A DNA stretch of 64,000 nucleotides from Nonomuraea rhodomycinica (GTDB taxonomy: Bacteria > Actinomycetota > Actinomycetes > Streptosporangiales > Streptosporangiaceae). The notes below the pieces were generated by a model. That model did not search any database. It was given only the letters and a program-made list of their open reading frames with translations, and was not told where the DNA came from. The position numbers and the translations under genes are program-made. Shown piece after piece: positions 34,409 to 43,252 of the stretch; positions within the stretch are counted from its first letter, which is position 1, and each line of letters begins with the position of its first letter. The DNA lies in assembly GCF_013363995.1 (NCBI RefSeq), contig NZ_JABWGO010000002.1, forward strand, positions 1 to 64,000. Direction: 5' to 3'.

Positions 34409-35359
34409 TCAGGCGGGGTGGCCGGTCAGCGAACGCTGGTCGAGCGCCTTGAACACCGTCGCCTTGGTGACCTCGACGGCCGCCCCCATGATGGCCTTCT
34501 GGCTCTTCTTGTCGGGCTTGCTGCCGTCCTTGTTCTGGAACCAGATCATGACCGCGTAGTGGCCGTGCGCCCACACCTGGGCGCCGCCGCTGCCGGAGCC
34601 GACCAGCTTGGTGACCGAGTCCTTGCCGGGCAGCGGCTTGACGTAGTTGGTCTGGCTGCCGGCGGAGGCGACCTTGGTGGCGTTCTTGCCGGTCTTGAGG
34701 TTGGCCACGCCGACCGTGCCGATGATCTTGCCGGCCTTGTCGCGGAAGCTGGCCCGGATGAGCTGGTTGCACTTGCCGGCCTTGAGGGCCTTCTGCAGCT
34801 TGCTGCCGAGCGCGCCGTCGCCGCACTTCTTGAGCTTGCTGGTGATGGTCATCTCGTACGAGTGTCCGGACACGGCGAACTTCTTGGTCGGGAACAGCTC
34901 CTTGACCGTGAGCGGCTCGGGGTCGGTGGACCGCTCGGCCGCGTACCCGAACTTGCCGGGCGGCGCCGTCGGCAGCGGCGCGGAGGTGCGCACCGGGGCG
35001 GTGGCGGTGGACTCGGAGTCGCCGGCCTTCCACATCATGGTCAGCCCGACCACGAGTGCGGCGAGCACCGCGACGCCGCCCAGGGTGAACCAGAGGGGAC
35101 CGCGGGACGTCGGGCCCTCGGCGTACGGGCTCCACGTGGCGCGGCGCTCCTGGCGCCGGGGCTCCTCGACGGCCGGCGCGGGCTGCGCGGGCGGCTTGTC
35201 CTGGTACGGCGGACGCGCGAAGGCACTGGTCTCGGGGGTCGCGAAGGCGCTCGTCCCGGGGGTCGGGGCGGCCTCGGGCTCAGGGGCGTCGTCACGCTTC
35301 CTGCGGAAGCGGCCGGCGAGCCGCTGGGTGCTGCTCTCGCTGTCGTCGGGAAAACCCAT
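34409..35359 (-). CDS. membrane-anchored paralogue of the giant protein
   Basis: A 316-residue protein with a cytoplasmic N terminus (about 85 residues, with ETSAFARPPYQDKP-like low complexity), one transmembrane helix (LWFTLGGVAVLAALVVGLTM, about 88-110) and an external domain of about 190 residues. The domain has two cysteines in the same arrangement as the neighbour (KKCGDGALG and GKCNQLIRASFRDK), then TVGVANL and HGHYAVMIWFQNKDG, which align with AVTSGIAVL and WGRYIVFSYATYADG of the 1318-residue protein. I infer tandem paralogues with very different cytoplasmic parts. Family and function unknown. The gene is upstream of the giant gene with a 102-nt gap. Confidence 0.8.
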   Translation of the reverse strand: MGFPDDSESSTQRLAGRFRRKRDDAPEPEAAPTPGTSAFATPETSAFARPPYQDKPPAQPAPAVEEPRRQERRATWSPYAEGPTSRGPLWFTLGGVAVLAALVVGLTMMWKAGDSESTATAPVRTSAPLPTAPPGKFGYAAERSTDPEPLTVKELFPTKKFAVSGHSYEMTITSKLKKCGDGALGSKLQKALKAGKCNQLIRASFRDKAGKIIGTVGVANLKTGKNATKVASAGSQTNYVKPLPGKDSVTKLVGSGSGGAQVWAHGHYAVMIWFQNKDGSKPDKKSQKAIMGAAVEVTKATVFKALDQRSLTGHPA

Positions 35360-35383
35360 GCGGGCGAGATTACCGTGAGGTCG

Positions 35384-36148
35384 TCAGGAATATCCGAAGT
35401 CCTGTGTCCACCAGGGTCCGCCGGGGCCGGACACGACGCCGACGCCGATGGCCCGGATGCGGCAGTTGAGGATGTTCTGGCGGTGGTCGCGGCTGTCGAG
35501 CCAGCCCCGCACGGCCTCCTCCGGTGAGGCGTAGCCGCGGCCGATGTTCTCGGCCGCTCCGGCGCGGTACCCGGCGCGCTCCATGCGATCCCACGGCGAC
35601 GCGCCGTCGGGCGACCCGTGTTCGAAGCGGCCGCTGCTCGCCATCTCCATCGAGTGGGCCCGGGCCGAGCGCGTGAGCCTGGCGTCGACGCGCAGCGGGG
35701 CGCAGCCGCGCCGGGCGCGGGCGGCGTTGGTGAGGCTGACGACCTTCGCGGCCATGGCGGGCGAGACCTGCAGGACCGCGTCGCCGCCGAGCACGCGCAC
35801 CGGGTCGCCCGCGGTGTAGCCGGGGACGAGGTCGCCGGTCGGCGTCCTGGTGGGCTGGACGCGGCTGCGCACGCGGGGCATCGCGGTGGCCGTGGTGGTC
35901 GAGCGAGGGATGCGGTCGGCGCGGGGGCGGGCCGGCTTGTGCGTCGGCGTCGGGGTGGGCGTGCCGGCCGCCGGCGGCGCGGTCTCGCTGAGGTAGATGT
36001 GACCCGTCGGCTCGGCGGCGTCGTTCATCCGCGTCCCCAGCAGCACGCCCGCGAAGAACAGCGCGGCCATGAGGCAGACCAGCGCCCCCAGGTGACTCCG
36101 GCGCCGTGCGCTCCGCTGGGTGTGCCGGGGGTGAGAGCTCTGCCACAT
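35384..36148 (-). CDS. CAP/SCP-like secreted or anchored protein
   Basis: A 254-residue protein. Residues about 20-40 are hydrophobic (LGALVCLMAALFFAGVLLG), acting as a signal anchor, followed by a Thr/Pro/Arg linker and a C-terminal CAP (SCP/PR-1) domain of about 120 residues: LTNAARARRGCAPLRVDARL, ARAHSMEMASSGRFEHGSPD, ENIGRGYASPEEAVRGWLDS and the signature HRQNILNCRIRAIGVGVV, ending WWTQDFGYS. The His and Glu residues of the CAP cavity and a Cys pair are present. Bacterial CAP proteins are extracytoplasmic with mostly unknown substrates. First gene of the minus-strand block 36148-30350. Confidence 0.88.
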   Translation of the reverse strand: MWQSSHPRHTQRSARRRSHLGALVCLMAALFFAGVLLGTRMNDAAEPTGHIYLSETAPPAAGTPTPTPTHKPARPRADRIPRSTTTATAMPRVRSRVQPTRTPTGDLVPGYTAGDPVRVLGGDAVLQVSPAMAAKVVSLTNAARARRGCAPLRVDARLTRSARAHSMEMASSGRFEHGSPDGASPWDRMERAGYRAGAAENIGRGYASPEEAVRGWLDSRDHRQNILNCRIRAIGVGVVSGPGGPWWTQDFGYS

Positions 36149-36470
36149 ACCGCCACCAACGATAGGGACGCGGGGTCGCGGTAAAGAAGGGATTGCCGGG
36201 AACCGAAATAGAACCGTTCTGTGGTCGGCCGGCCAGTCGGGTAGACTCGTGCGAGGTTACCGGTCTTTTGACCTGCGCCCCTCAGGGCGGGTAGCCTAAT
36301 CGTTCGTTGTGTGCATAGGTCCTGCGTGACCGATGCGCGGCGCGTCCGGCGTCATCTCCCATCCCTGCGGAGACGGAAGGTCCGGGCCGTCGTGTGCCCG
36401 CACCGACCGACCCCAGCGCTGCCGCATCCGGCAGCGCGCCGAAGACGCGAGCATAAAGAAGGCTACGACC
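36149..36470 (+). other. rplM upstream and leader region, no gene
   Basis: A 322-nt gap between the divergent CAP gene and rplM. It holds a promoter at 36268-36297, a second possible -10 (TAGACT, 36242-36247) and a leader of about 165 nt. A small gccc/gggc hairpin overlaps the promoter spacer. No gene is visible. Confidence 0.6.
36268..36297 (+). promoter_or_regulatory. promoter of rplM-rpsI-glmM
   Basis: TTGACC (36268-36273), an 18-nt spacer and TAGCCT (36292-36297) fit the principal-sigma consensus. The start point would be near 36304, about 165 nt before rplM. TAGACT upstream may belong to a second promoter. Confidence 0.6.
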
Positions 36471-36914
36471 GTGCGCACGTTCTCACCGAAGCCCGCCGAC
36501 GTCCAGCGTCAGTGGTACGTCATCGATGCGACCGATGTCGTGCTGGGCCGGCTGGCCAGCCACGTCGCGACCCTGCTCCGCGGCAAGCACAAGCCGATCT
36601 TCGCCAACCACGTCGACACGGGTGACTTCGTCATCGTCATCAACGCGGACAAGATCGCGCTCAGCGGCAACAAGCTTGAGCAGAAGAAGGCGTACCGCCA
36701 CTCGGGCTACCCGGGCGGTCTGCGCTCCGTGAGCTACGGCGAGCTCATGGAGAAGCGGCCGGACAAGGCCGTCGAGAAGGCCGTCAAGGGCATGCTGCCC
36801 AAGAACTCCCTCGGCCGGAAGATGGCCAAGAAGCTGAAGGTCTACGCGGGGTCCGAGCACCCGCACCAGGCCCAGCAGCCGGTGCCGTTCGAGATCACCC
36901 AGATCGCCCAGTAG
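36471..36914 (+). CDS. rplM: 50S ribosomal protein L13
   Basis: A 147-residue L13, an early-assembly protein. [20 protein letters not shown] and [20 protein letters not shown] are diagnostic. The start is the GTG at 36471 ([14 protein letters not shown]), with AAGAAGG about 9 nt upstream; the frame is open to 36333 but the extension has no family similarity. Pairs with rpsI 26 nt downstream. Confidence 0.97.
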   Translation: MRTFSPKPADVQRQWYVIDATDVVLGRLASHVATLLRGKHKPIFANHVDTGDFVIVINADKIALSGNKLEQKKAYRHSGYPGGLRSVSYGELMEKRPDKAVEKAVKGMLPKNSLGRKMAKKLKVYAGSEHPHQAQQPVPFEITQIAQ

Positions 36915-36940
36915 TAGTTCGAAAGAGTTAGAGGAGAACC

Positions 36941-37462
36941 GTGGCTGAGCCCACCGGTGTCGAGACGGCCGTCGAGGCCGAGCTGGAGGACTACTCCGGC
37001 GAGGATTTCCCGTCCGAGTACACCACCGAATCCGCTGCCAGCGCTGACGCCCCCGTGCGCAAGCCCGTCACCACGGGCAACTCGTACGGCACCGGCCGCC
37101 GCAAGGAGGCGATCGCCCGCGTGCGCATCGTCCCCGGCACCGGCAAGTGGACGATCAACGGGCGTTCGCTGGACGTCTACTTCCCGAACAAGGTGCACCA
37201 GCAGATCGTCAACGAGCCCTTCGTGGTGCTCGGTGCGGAGGAGGCGTTCGACGTCATCGCCCGCATCGACGGCGGCGGCGTGACCGGCCAGGCCGGTGCG
37301 CTGCGCATGGGCCTGTCCCGCGCGCTGGCGATCCTGGACGTCGAGGTCAACCGCCCGCCGCTGAAGAAGGCCGGCTTCCTCACCCGTGACGCCCGCGCCA
37401 CGGAGCGGAAGAAGTACGGCCTCAAGAAGGCCCGCAAGGCTCCGCAGTACAGCAAGCGCTAA
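36941..37462 (+). CDS. rpsI: 30S ribosomal protein S9
   Basis: A 173-residue S9. The core (about residues 48-173) has [20 protein letters not shown] and [20 protein letters not shown] and ends [12 protein letters not shown], the tail that contacts P-site tRNA. The N-terminal 47 residues are acidic and variable, as in other actinobacteria. The start is GTG with AGAGGAG. The glmM TTG lies just one base after its stop. Confidence 0.98.
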   Translation: MAEPTGVETAVEAELEDYSGEDFPSEYTTESAASADAPVRKPVTTGNSYGTGRRKEAIARVRIVPGTGKWTINGRSLDVYFPNKVHQQIVNEPFVVLGAEEAFDVIARIDGGGVTGQAGALRMGLSRALAILDVEVNRPPLKKAGFLTRDARATERKKYGLKKARKAPQYSKR

Positions 37463-37463
37463 A

Positions 37464-38810
37464 TTGGCGCGTCTTTTCGGCACCGACGGGGTGCGTGGGG
37501 TCGCGGGACGCGACCTCACCGCGGAGCTCGCCATGGACCTTTCGGTCGCGGCGGCTCATGTCCTCGGCGATGCCGGCGCGTTCACCGCTACCGGACGCCG
37601 TCCGATAGCGGTCGTAGGCCGGGACCCGCGTGCCTCAGGAGAATTCCTCGAGGCCGCTGTGGTCGCCGGCCTCGCGTCGTCCGGTGTGGACGTGCTGCGC
37701 CTCGGCGTGCTGCCCACCCCGGCCGTCGCCCACCTCACCGCGGCGCTCGGCGCCGACCTCGGCGTCATGCTGTCGGCCTCGCACAACCCCGCGCCGGACA
37801 ACGGCATCAAGTTCCTGGCCCGCGGCGGCTTCAAGCTGTCCGACGCGGTCGAGGACGAGATCGAGCGGCGGCTGGGCGAGGACTGGAGCTTCCCCGTCGG
37901 CTCGGCCGTCGGGCGGGTGCGTGACGCCTACGGTGAGGCCGACCGGTACATCAGCCACGTGCTGGCCACGATGCGGGGCGGGCTCGACGGGCTGCGCGTC
38001 GTCGTCGACTGCGCCCACGGGGCCGCCCACATGGTCGCGCCCGAGGCGCTGCTGCGGGCCGGCGCCCAGGTGGAGGCGATCGGGGCGCGCCCCGACGGCC
38101 TCAACATCAACGACGGCCACGGCTCCACCCACCTGGACAAGCTCCAGCAGGTGGTGATCTCGCGCGGCGCCGACGTCGGCATCGCCTACGACGGCGACGC
38201 CGACCGCTGCCTCGCGGTGGACCACACGGGCGCGGTCGTCGACGGCGACCAGATCATGGCGATCCTGGCCTCGGCGATGCACGCCGAGGGCACGCTGGCC
38301 AAGGACACCGTGGTCGCGACCGTGATGTCCAACCTGGGCTTCAAGCTGGCCATGCGCGAGGCGGGCATCACCGTGGTGGAGACCGCGGTGGGCGACCGCT
38401 ACGTGCTGGAGCGCATGAAGACCGACGGCTACAACCTGGGCGGCGAGCAGTCCGGGCATGTGATCATGCTCGACCACGCCACCACGGGTGACGGGCTGCT
38501 GACCTCGCTGCACCTGCTGTCGGTGGTGGCGTCCTCGGGCCGGTCGCTGCACGAGCTGGCCTCGGTCATGACGCCGATGCCGCAGGTCCTCATCAACGTC
38601 AAGGGCGTGGACAAGGGCAAGGCCAAGGCCGCCGAGCTCGTGTCGGCGGTCGCCGACGCGGAGGCCGAGCTGGGCGACACCGGCCGGGTGCTGATCCGGC
38701 CGAGCGGCACCGAGCCGATGATCCGCGTGATGGTCGAGGCGTCCTCGGAGGAGCAGGCCACCAAGGTGGCCGAGCGGCTGGCCGACGTGGTGCGGGCGGC
38801 CTGCGCCTGA
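37464..38810 (+). CDS. glmM: phosphoglucosamine mutase
   Basis: A 448-residue enzyme converting glucosamine-6-P to glucosamine-1-P for UDP-GlcNAc and cell-wall synthesis. The N terminus is [18 protein letters not shown]; the phosphoserine loop is [16 protein letters not shown], with Ser106; the metal loop is [27 protein letters not shown] is the phosphate-binding motif. The family's N terminus corresponds to a TTG at 37464, one base after rpsI, with no stand-alone ribosome site, so translation is probably coupled to rpsI. The open frame extending to 37386 is rpsI in another phase. Confidence 0.95.
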   Translation: MARLFGTDGVRGVAGRDLTAELAMDLSVAAAHVLGDAGAFTATGRRPIAVVGRDPRASGEFLEAAVVAGLASSGVDVLRLGVLPTPAVAHLTAALGADLGVMLSASHNPAPDNGIKFLARGGFKLSDAVEDEIERRLGEDWSFPVGSAVGRVRDAYGEADRYISHVLATMRGGLDGLRVVVDCAHGAAHMVAPEALLRAGAQVEAIGARPDGLNINDGHGSTHLDKLQQVVISRGADVGIAYDGDADRCLAVDHTGAVVDGDQIMAILASAMHAEGTLAKDTVVATVMSNLGFKLAMREAGITVVETAVGDRYVLERMKTDGYNLGGEQSGHVIMLDHATTGDGLLTSLHLLSVVASSGRSLHELASVMTPMPQVLINVKGVDKGKAKAAELVSAVADAEAELGDTGRVLIRPSGTEPMIRVMVEASSEEQATKVAERLADVVRAACA

Positions 38811-38825
38811 GCCAGGCGGTGAAGG

Positions 38826-38851
38826 AGGGGTACGGCGTGAGCCGTACCCCT
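38826..38851. terminator. bidirectional terminator after glmM
   Basis: A perfect 11-bp stem (aggggtacggc / gccgtacccct) with loop gtga, 15 nt after glmM and 20 nt beyond the end of the convergent ABC permease gene. It could serve both. Confidence 0.8.
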
Positions 38852-38871
38852 CTCTCGTTCCCGGCGGCGGT

Positions 38872-39588
38872 CTACTCGTCGCCGGTGAGGGACAGGACGC
38901 GCAGCCGCTGTCCGGCCCACAGGACCGCCAGCACCGTGACGATCACCAGCGCCGGCACGGCGAAGCCGAGCGTGACGTCGGCCTTGAGGAACGGCGAGGT
39001 GGAGATCTGGTCGGCGATCGACTGCGCCCACTGCTGGACGGAGAACTTGCGGGCGCCCGGCACGAAGCCGCCCACCAGCCCCTCCCAGACCAGGGCGTAG
39101 ACGACGCCGATCGTCACCGCGTGGCGCGTGACCACGCCGAGCAGCAGGAAGACCGCCGCGTACGCGATGCCCGCCACGAGCGCGCCGACGGCGAAGCCGG
39201 GCGCGATGGCGTCCTCGTTGCCCACGAGCAGCCAGGCCGCGACGTAGGTCGGGACGGCGGCGAAGACCGCCAGCAGCGACGCCGCCACGAGGAACTTGGT
39301 CTGGGCGATGACCGGCCGGGAGATCGGCTTGGACATCAGGTGGATGATCGTGCCGTCGTCGATCTCGGGGGCGATGACGCCCGTGCCGGCGATGAGGCCG
39401 AGCAGGGGCAGCATGGTGCCGATGGCGAAGTTCTGCATGAGCAGCATGGCCGAGCGCTGGTCGTCGCTCCCCATCAGCCGCAGGAGCAGCGCCAGGCCGA
39501 GCAGTGCCACGGGGAGAAGCAGGAGCAGGACGATCCGCCGTCGCCCCAGCAGCGCCCGATACGTAATACCTGCCACCACGCTGTTCAT
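38872..39588 (-). CDS. ABC-2 type permease (module 2)
   Basis: A 238-residue membrane protein with about six helices (IVLLLLLPVALLGLALLLRL, MLPLLGLIAGTGVIAPEIDD, LVAASLLAVFAAVPTYVAAW and others). APEIDDGTIIHLMSKPISRP is the membrane-coupling segment typical of ABC-2 permeases of the NatB/YhaP-like class. It pairs with the ATPase whose stop lies 1 nt upstream of its ATG (TGACATG). Last gene of a four-gene exporter operon; the substrate is unknown. Confidence 0.88.
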   Translation of the reverse strand: MNSVVAGITYRALLGRRRIVLLLLLPVALLGLALLLRLMGSDDQRSAMLLMQNFAIGTMLPLLGLIAGTGVIAPEIDDGTIIHLMSKPISRPVIAQTKFLVAASLLAVFAAVPTYVAAWLLVGNEDAIAPGFAVGALVAGIAYAAVFLLLGVVTRHAVTIGVVYALVWEGLVGGFVPGARKFSVQQWAQSIADQISTSPFLKADVTLGFAVPALVIVTVLAVLWAGQRLRVLSLTGDE

Positions 39589-39589
39589 G

Positions 39590-40504
39590 TCAGGTGCTCC
39601 GGTTGATCAGGTAGGAGAAGACGCTTTCGAGGTCCTCGTCGGCGGGGGAGACCTCGTGCAGGCGGATGCCCTCGGTGCGGGCCACGCGGGGCAGCAGCCG
39701 GGCGAAGCCGCGGAACTCCACGGCCCGCACCTCCAGCCCGTCGGGCCCGAGCGAGACCCCGCCCGCCGAGTCGTCGAGCATGAGCGCCGCGGCCAGCCGC
39801 CGGTCGTCGCTGCTGCGGATGCGGAACAGGTGCGGCCGGTCGGTCATCAGCCGGCGGATCTCGCGGAAGTCGCCCGAGGCGGCGTGCCGGCCGGCGACCA
39901 GCACCTCGATGTGCTGGGCGACCCGCTCGACCTCCTCCAGGATGTGCGAGCTGAACAGGATGGTCTTGCCGGCGGCGCCCATCGTCCGGATCAGGTCCAT
40001 GAGGTGCAGCCGCTGACGCGGGTCCATGCCGTTGAACGGCTCGTCGAGCAGCAGCACCGGCGGGTCGTGGACGAGCGCGGCGGCCACCTTGACGCGCTGG
40101 CGCATGCCCTTGGAGTACGTCTCGACCCGCCGGTCCTTGGGCTCCTCCATCTCGACCGTGGCCAGCGCCTTGCGGGCGGCCTCGACCGGGTCGGGCAGGC
40201 CGTGCAGGCGGGCGGCCGACAGCACGAACTGCCAGCCGGTCAGGAAGCCGTAGACGCCCTCCCGCTCGGGGACGAGGCCGATGTGCCGGTAGACCTGGTG
40301 GTTCTTCCAGACGCGGGTGCCGTCCAGCGTGACCGTGCCGTTCGACGGCGCGAGGAAGCCGGCCATCATGTGCAGCAGCGTCGACTTGCCCGCGCCGTTG
40401 GGTCCGAGCAGCCCGGTGACCCCGGGCCCGATGGTCATGGTCACGTCGTTGACCGCGACGACGTTGCCGTACCAGCGCGAGACCTGCGCCAGTTCGATCT
40501 TCAC
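39590..40504 (-). CDS. ABC transporter ATP-binding protein (module 2)
   Basis: A 304-residue ATPase. Walker A is GPNGAGKST, the signature is YSKGMRQRVKVAAAL (atypical SKGMRQR in place of LSGGQ, common in ABC-2 exporters), Walker B is VLLLDEPFNGMDP, and the H-loop is FSSHILEEVE. The C-terminal 90 residues are an accessory domain. The GTG start at 40504 overlaps the upstream permease stop (GTGA); the longer frame to 40684 is the permease in another phase. Confidence 0.93.
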   Translation of the reverse strand: MKIELAQVSRWYGNVVAVNDVTMTIGPGVTGLLGPNGAGKSTLLHMMAGFLAPSNGTVTLDGTRVWKNHQVYRHIGLVPEREGVYGFLTGWQFVLSAARLHGLPDPVEAARKALATVEMEEPKDRRVETYSKGMRQRVKVAAALVHDPPVLLLDEPFNGMDPRQRLHLMDLIRTMGAAGKTILFSSHILEEVERVAQHIEVLVAGRHAASGDFREIRRLMTDRPHLFRIRSSDDRRLAAALMLDDSAGGVSLGPDGLEVRAVEFRGFARLLPRVARTEGIRLHEVSPADEDLESVFSYLINRST

Positions 40505-41355
40505 CGGGAGGCCGCCTTCCGGTAGCGGAGCGCGAGCGCCGCCACGGCGGCGGCGATGAGCAGGACCACGATGACGAAGGACACGGGCCCGTCGGGGTAG
40601 CCGCCCTCGGAGTTCGGCGTCGTGCCGAACACCCACACCTGGACGGCGTCCACCAGCCAGAACGGGTTGATCAGCCAGGCCCACCGGGCGGCGTCCTCGT
40701 CGCCGGCGGACAGCAGCGTGCTGTACATGATCGGTACGGAGGCCGAGGCGAGCAGGTAGAGGGCGATCACGGAGGCGACGCCGAGCCCGCGCCGCGGCGT
40801 CAGCGAGGCGATGGCGAGCCCGAACGCGGCCAGCAGCACCGCGAGCAGCAGCCCGGTGAGCATGGCGCCCAGGTACTCCTTGGTGCGGGGCGGCCCGGGG
40901 AGGTCCACCAGCAGCTCGCCGGCGAACATCAGTGTCAGCGGCACCGCGATCAGCGCGTAGAGGGCGACGGTCATCGCGACGACCTTGGCGCCGACGTACT
41001 CGGTGATCGTGACCGGGCGCGACAGGTAGAGCGGCAGCACGCGGAAGCGCAGGTCGGGCGCCACCACCGTGGGCGCCTGCGAGGCCAGGAAGATGGCCAG
41101 CACGGCCTGCATGATCACCGCGAAGCCGCTGTAGCTCATGCCCTCGCGCCGCATCAGCGCCATGATCGCGATGGAGACGATCGCGGGCAGCACCATGATG
41201 GCGGCCAGCGAGAACGGCACGAGCTTGCTGCGGGCCGGGCGGCCGAGGCCGAACACGCCGCGCAGGCTGTGGACGGTGAGCGCCCGGGTGGTGTGGCCGC
41301 GCCCGAGCCGGGGGCCGTCGTAGTGGCGGTATCCGATGTCGTAGATCTCAGACAC
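40501..41355 (-). CDS. ABC-2 type permease (module 1)
   Basis: A 284-residue membrane protein with about six helices. It begins with a cytoplasmic SEIYDIGYRHYDGPRLGRGH stretch, found in a family of actinobacterial ABC-2 permeases, then VPFSLAAIMVLPAIVSIAIM, AVLAIFLASQAPTVVAPDLR and LYLSRPVTITEYVGAKVVAM. The GTG start overlaps the upstream ATPase by 8 nt, and the 3' end overlaps the next ATPase, so the operon is tightly coupled. Confidence 0.88.
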   Translation of the reverse strand: MSEIYDIGYRHYDGPRLGRGHTTRALTVHSLRGVFGLGRPARSKLVPFSLAAIMVLPAIVSIAIMALMRREGMSYSGFAVIMQAVLAIFLASQAPTVVAPDLRFRVLPLYLSRPVTITEYVGAKVVAMTVALYALIAVPLTLMFAGELLVDLPGPPRTKEYLGAMLTGLLLAVLLAAFGLAIASLTPRRGLGVASVIALYLLASASVPIMYSTLLSAGDEDAARWAWLINPFWLVDAVQVWVFGTTPNSEGGYPDGPVSFVIVVLLIAAAVAALALRYRKAASR

Positions 41356-42253
41356 CAGCGGTCTCCTTGAAGACGTCCTCGATGCGCTGCCGGCCGCGTT
41401 CGAGCCGGATGAGGCACAGGCCGAGGTCGGCGGTCGCGTCGCGGATGGCGTCGAGCGTGTCCGGGCCGGTGACCTCGACCAGCAGCATCCGGCCGTGCGG
41501 CGCGACGCCGTGACCGAGCTCGGCCAGCCGGTCGGCCAGCGCCTGGGTGCCCTCGTCGACCTCCACCGTGACGCTCCGCGTCGCCTGGGTGAACTCGCCG
41601 ATCGCGGAGGAGCGCAGCAGCCGTCCGGCGTCGATGACGATCACGTGGTCGCACACCCGCTCCAGCTCGCCGAGCAGGTGGGAGGTGACCAGCACGCTGA
41701 TGCCGAACTCGGCGCCGATGCGGCGGATCAGGGTGAGCATCTCGTCGCGTCCGCGCGGGTCGAGACCGTTGGTCGGCTCGTCCAGGAGGATGAGCTTGGG
41801 GTCGTGGACGAGCGCCTGCGCGAGCTTGACGCGCTGCTTCATGCCGGTGGAGTAGCCGCCTATCGGACGGTAGCGTTCCTCGGCCAGCCCGACGTGGCGC
41901 AGCACGTCGGCGGCCCGCTCCCGGGCGGCCGTGCGGGGGAGCCCGGACATCCGGGCGAGGTGGACGACCAGTTCGGTGGCGGAGACGTCGGGCGGCAGGC
42001 ATTCGTGCTCGGGCATGTAGCCGACGAGCCGGCGGATGTCGGCGCCGCGTGTCGTGACGTCGAGGCCGAGCACGCGCGCGCCGCCGGCCGTGGGCGGGAG
42101 CAGCCCCAGCAGGATCTTGATCAGCGTCGACTTGCCCGCCCCGTTGGCCCCGACCAGGCCGGTGACGCCCGGGCCGGTGGTGACGGTGAGCCCGTCGAGC
42201 GCCGTGACGGTCGGGAAGCGTTTGGTCAGCCCCTCGGTGTCGAGGATGTGCAT
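41348..42253 (-). CDS. ABC transporter ATP-binding protein (module 1)
   Basis: A 301-residue ATPase: Walker A VGANGAGKSTLIKILLGLLP, signature YSTGMKQRVKLAQAL, Walker B LILLDEPTNGLDP, H-loop VTSHLLGELE. The C-terminal domain of about 90 residues (SVTVEVDEGTQALADRLAEL) matches exporters of the bacitracin/Nat type. I start it at the ATG at 42253 (MHILDTEGLTKRF); a start 9 codons upstream at 42280 would overlap the DUF389 gene. A 10-nt gap to that gene suggests one transcript. Confidence 0.92.
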   Translation of the reverse strand: MHILDTEGLTKRFPTVTALDGLTVTTGPGVTGLVGANGAGKSTLIKILLGLLPPTAGGARVLGLDVTTRGADIRRLVGYMPEHECLPPDVSATELVVHLARMSGLPRTAARERAADVLRHVGLAEERYRPIGGYSTGMKQRVKLAQALVHDPKLILLDEPTNGLDPRGRDEMLTLIRRIGAEFGISVLVTSHLLGELERVCDHVIVIDAGRLLRSSAIGEFTQATRSVTVEVDEGTQALADRLAELGHGVAPHGRMLLVEVTGPDTLDAIRDATADLGLCLIRLERGRQRIEDVFKETAGV

Positions 42254-42263
42254 GATCCGGACA

Positions 42264-43220
42264 CTACCCGGCGGCGTCACCCCGCGGCATCGGCCGCACG
42301 GAGGACGTGCGTCCTACTTGAGGCCAGAATCTGTGCTGCACCCAGAGGGTGGCGGTGCCCGCGATCACCATGCCGGCGATGTTCACCGCGAGCTGCGAGA
42401 CGGAGCCCGCGACCTCGCCCCAGTCGCCGAGCGCGATCGCCACGGCCGCGTAGCCGGCGGCGGGCACCGTGGTCACCGAGATGAAGACGCCGATGAGCGC
42501 CGAGGACTTGCCGGCCGTGATCGACAGGACCCCGGCCACGCCCGCGAGCAGCGCCACGATGAACGACCACCGGTCGGGCTTGACGATGAACTGCACCTCG
42601 CTGTTGCCGTGCAGGTGCGACGGGTCGATCCAGCCGAGCCCGCGCGAGACCAGCGCGCAGGCCACCGTGACGGCGATGGCGATCGCGAAGCCGATCACCA
42701 GGGTCCTGACGGCGCCGGTGACCAGCCGCCAGCGCCGGCGCAGCAGCCCGAAGCAGACGGCCGCGATCGCGCCGAACTCCGGCCCCAGGACCATGGCGCC
42801 GACGATCAGGATGAGCGACTTCTGGAGCACGCCGATGGCGGCGATCTGCGTGGCGATCGCCAGGAACACGAGGTACGCCCAGGTGATGCGCGAGTCGGAG
42901 TGGACCCGCTGGGCCAGCTCCTCCCAGACGACCGCGTCGTCGGGCGCGCCGGGCGCCTCCTCCACGGCCTCCTCGGCGGCCCTGGAGATGGACAGGTGGA
43001 TGTCCTCGGCGGCGATCGAGCCGGCCTCGCGCAGCCACGACAGGTCGCTGATCACCTCGTTGGCCGACTCGCGGGCCACGTCGGCGAGCACGAGGTCGCC
43101 CGCCGGCTCGCGCGCGGCGCCGGGCAGCACGACGATGTTGGTGGCTCCGGCGCAGCCTTCCAGCACCGCCGTCACCTCGACGGTGCGGTCGGACGGGGTG
43201 ATCAGTCGCAGGTGGAGCAT
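42264..43220 (-). CDS. DUF389 family membrane protein
   Basis: A 318-residue protein. The N-terminal domain of about 110 residues is cytoplasmic (MLHLRLITPSDRTVEVTAVL). The DUF389 membrane domain follows with about six helices, including the signature LILIVGAMVLGPEFGAIAAV and a glycine-rich ITAGKSSALIGVFISVTTVP. The family has unknown function; it is widespread in actinobacteria. It precedes the ABC operon by 10 nt and may be transcribed with it, although a functional link is not established. Confidence 0.85.
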   Translation of the reverse strand: MLHLRLITPSDRTVEVTAVLEGCAGATNIVVLPGAAREPAGDLVLADVARESANEVISDLSWLREAGSIAAEDIHLSISRAAEEAVEEAPGAPDDAVVWEELAQRVHSDSRITWAYLVFLAIATQIAAIGVLQKSLILIVGAMVLGPEFGAIAAVCFGLLRRRWRLVTGAVRTLVIGFAIAIAVTVACALVSRGLGWIDPSHLHGNSEVQFIVKPDRWSFIVALLAGVAGVLSITAGKSSALIGVFISVTTVPAAGYAAVAIALGDWGEVAGSVSQLAVNIAGMVIAGTATLWVQHRFWPQVGRTSSVRPMPRGDAAG

Positions 43221-43252
43221 CGGGCCATTCTTGTCGATGTCAACAGGTGGCG

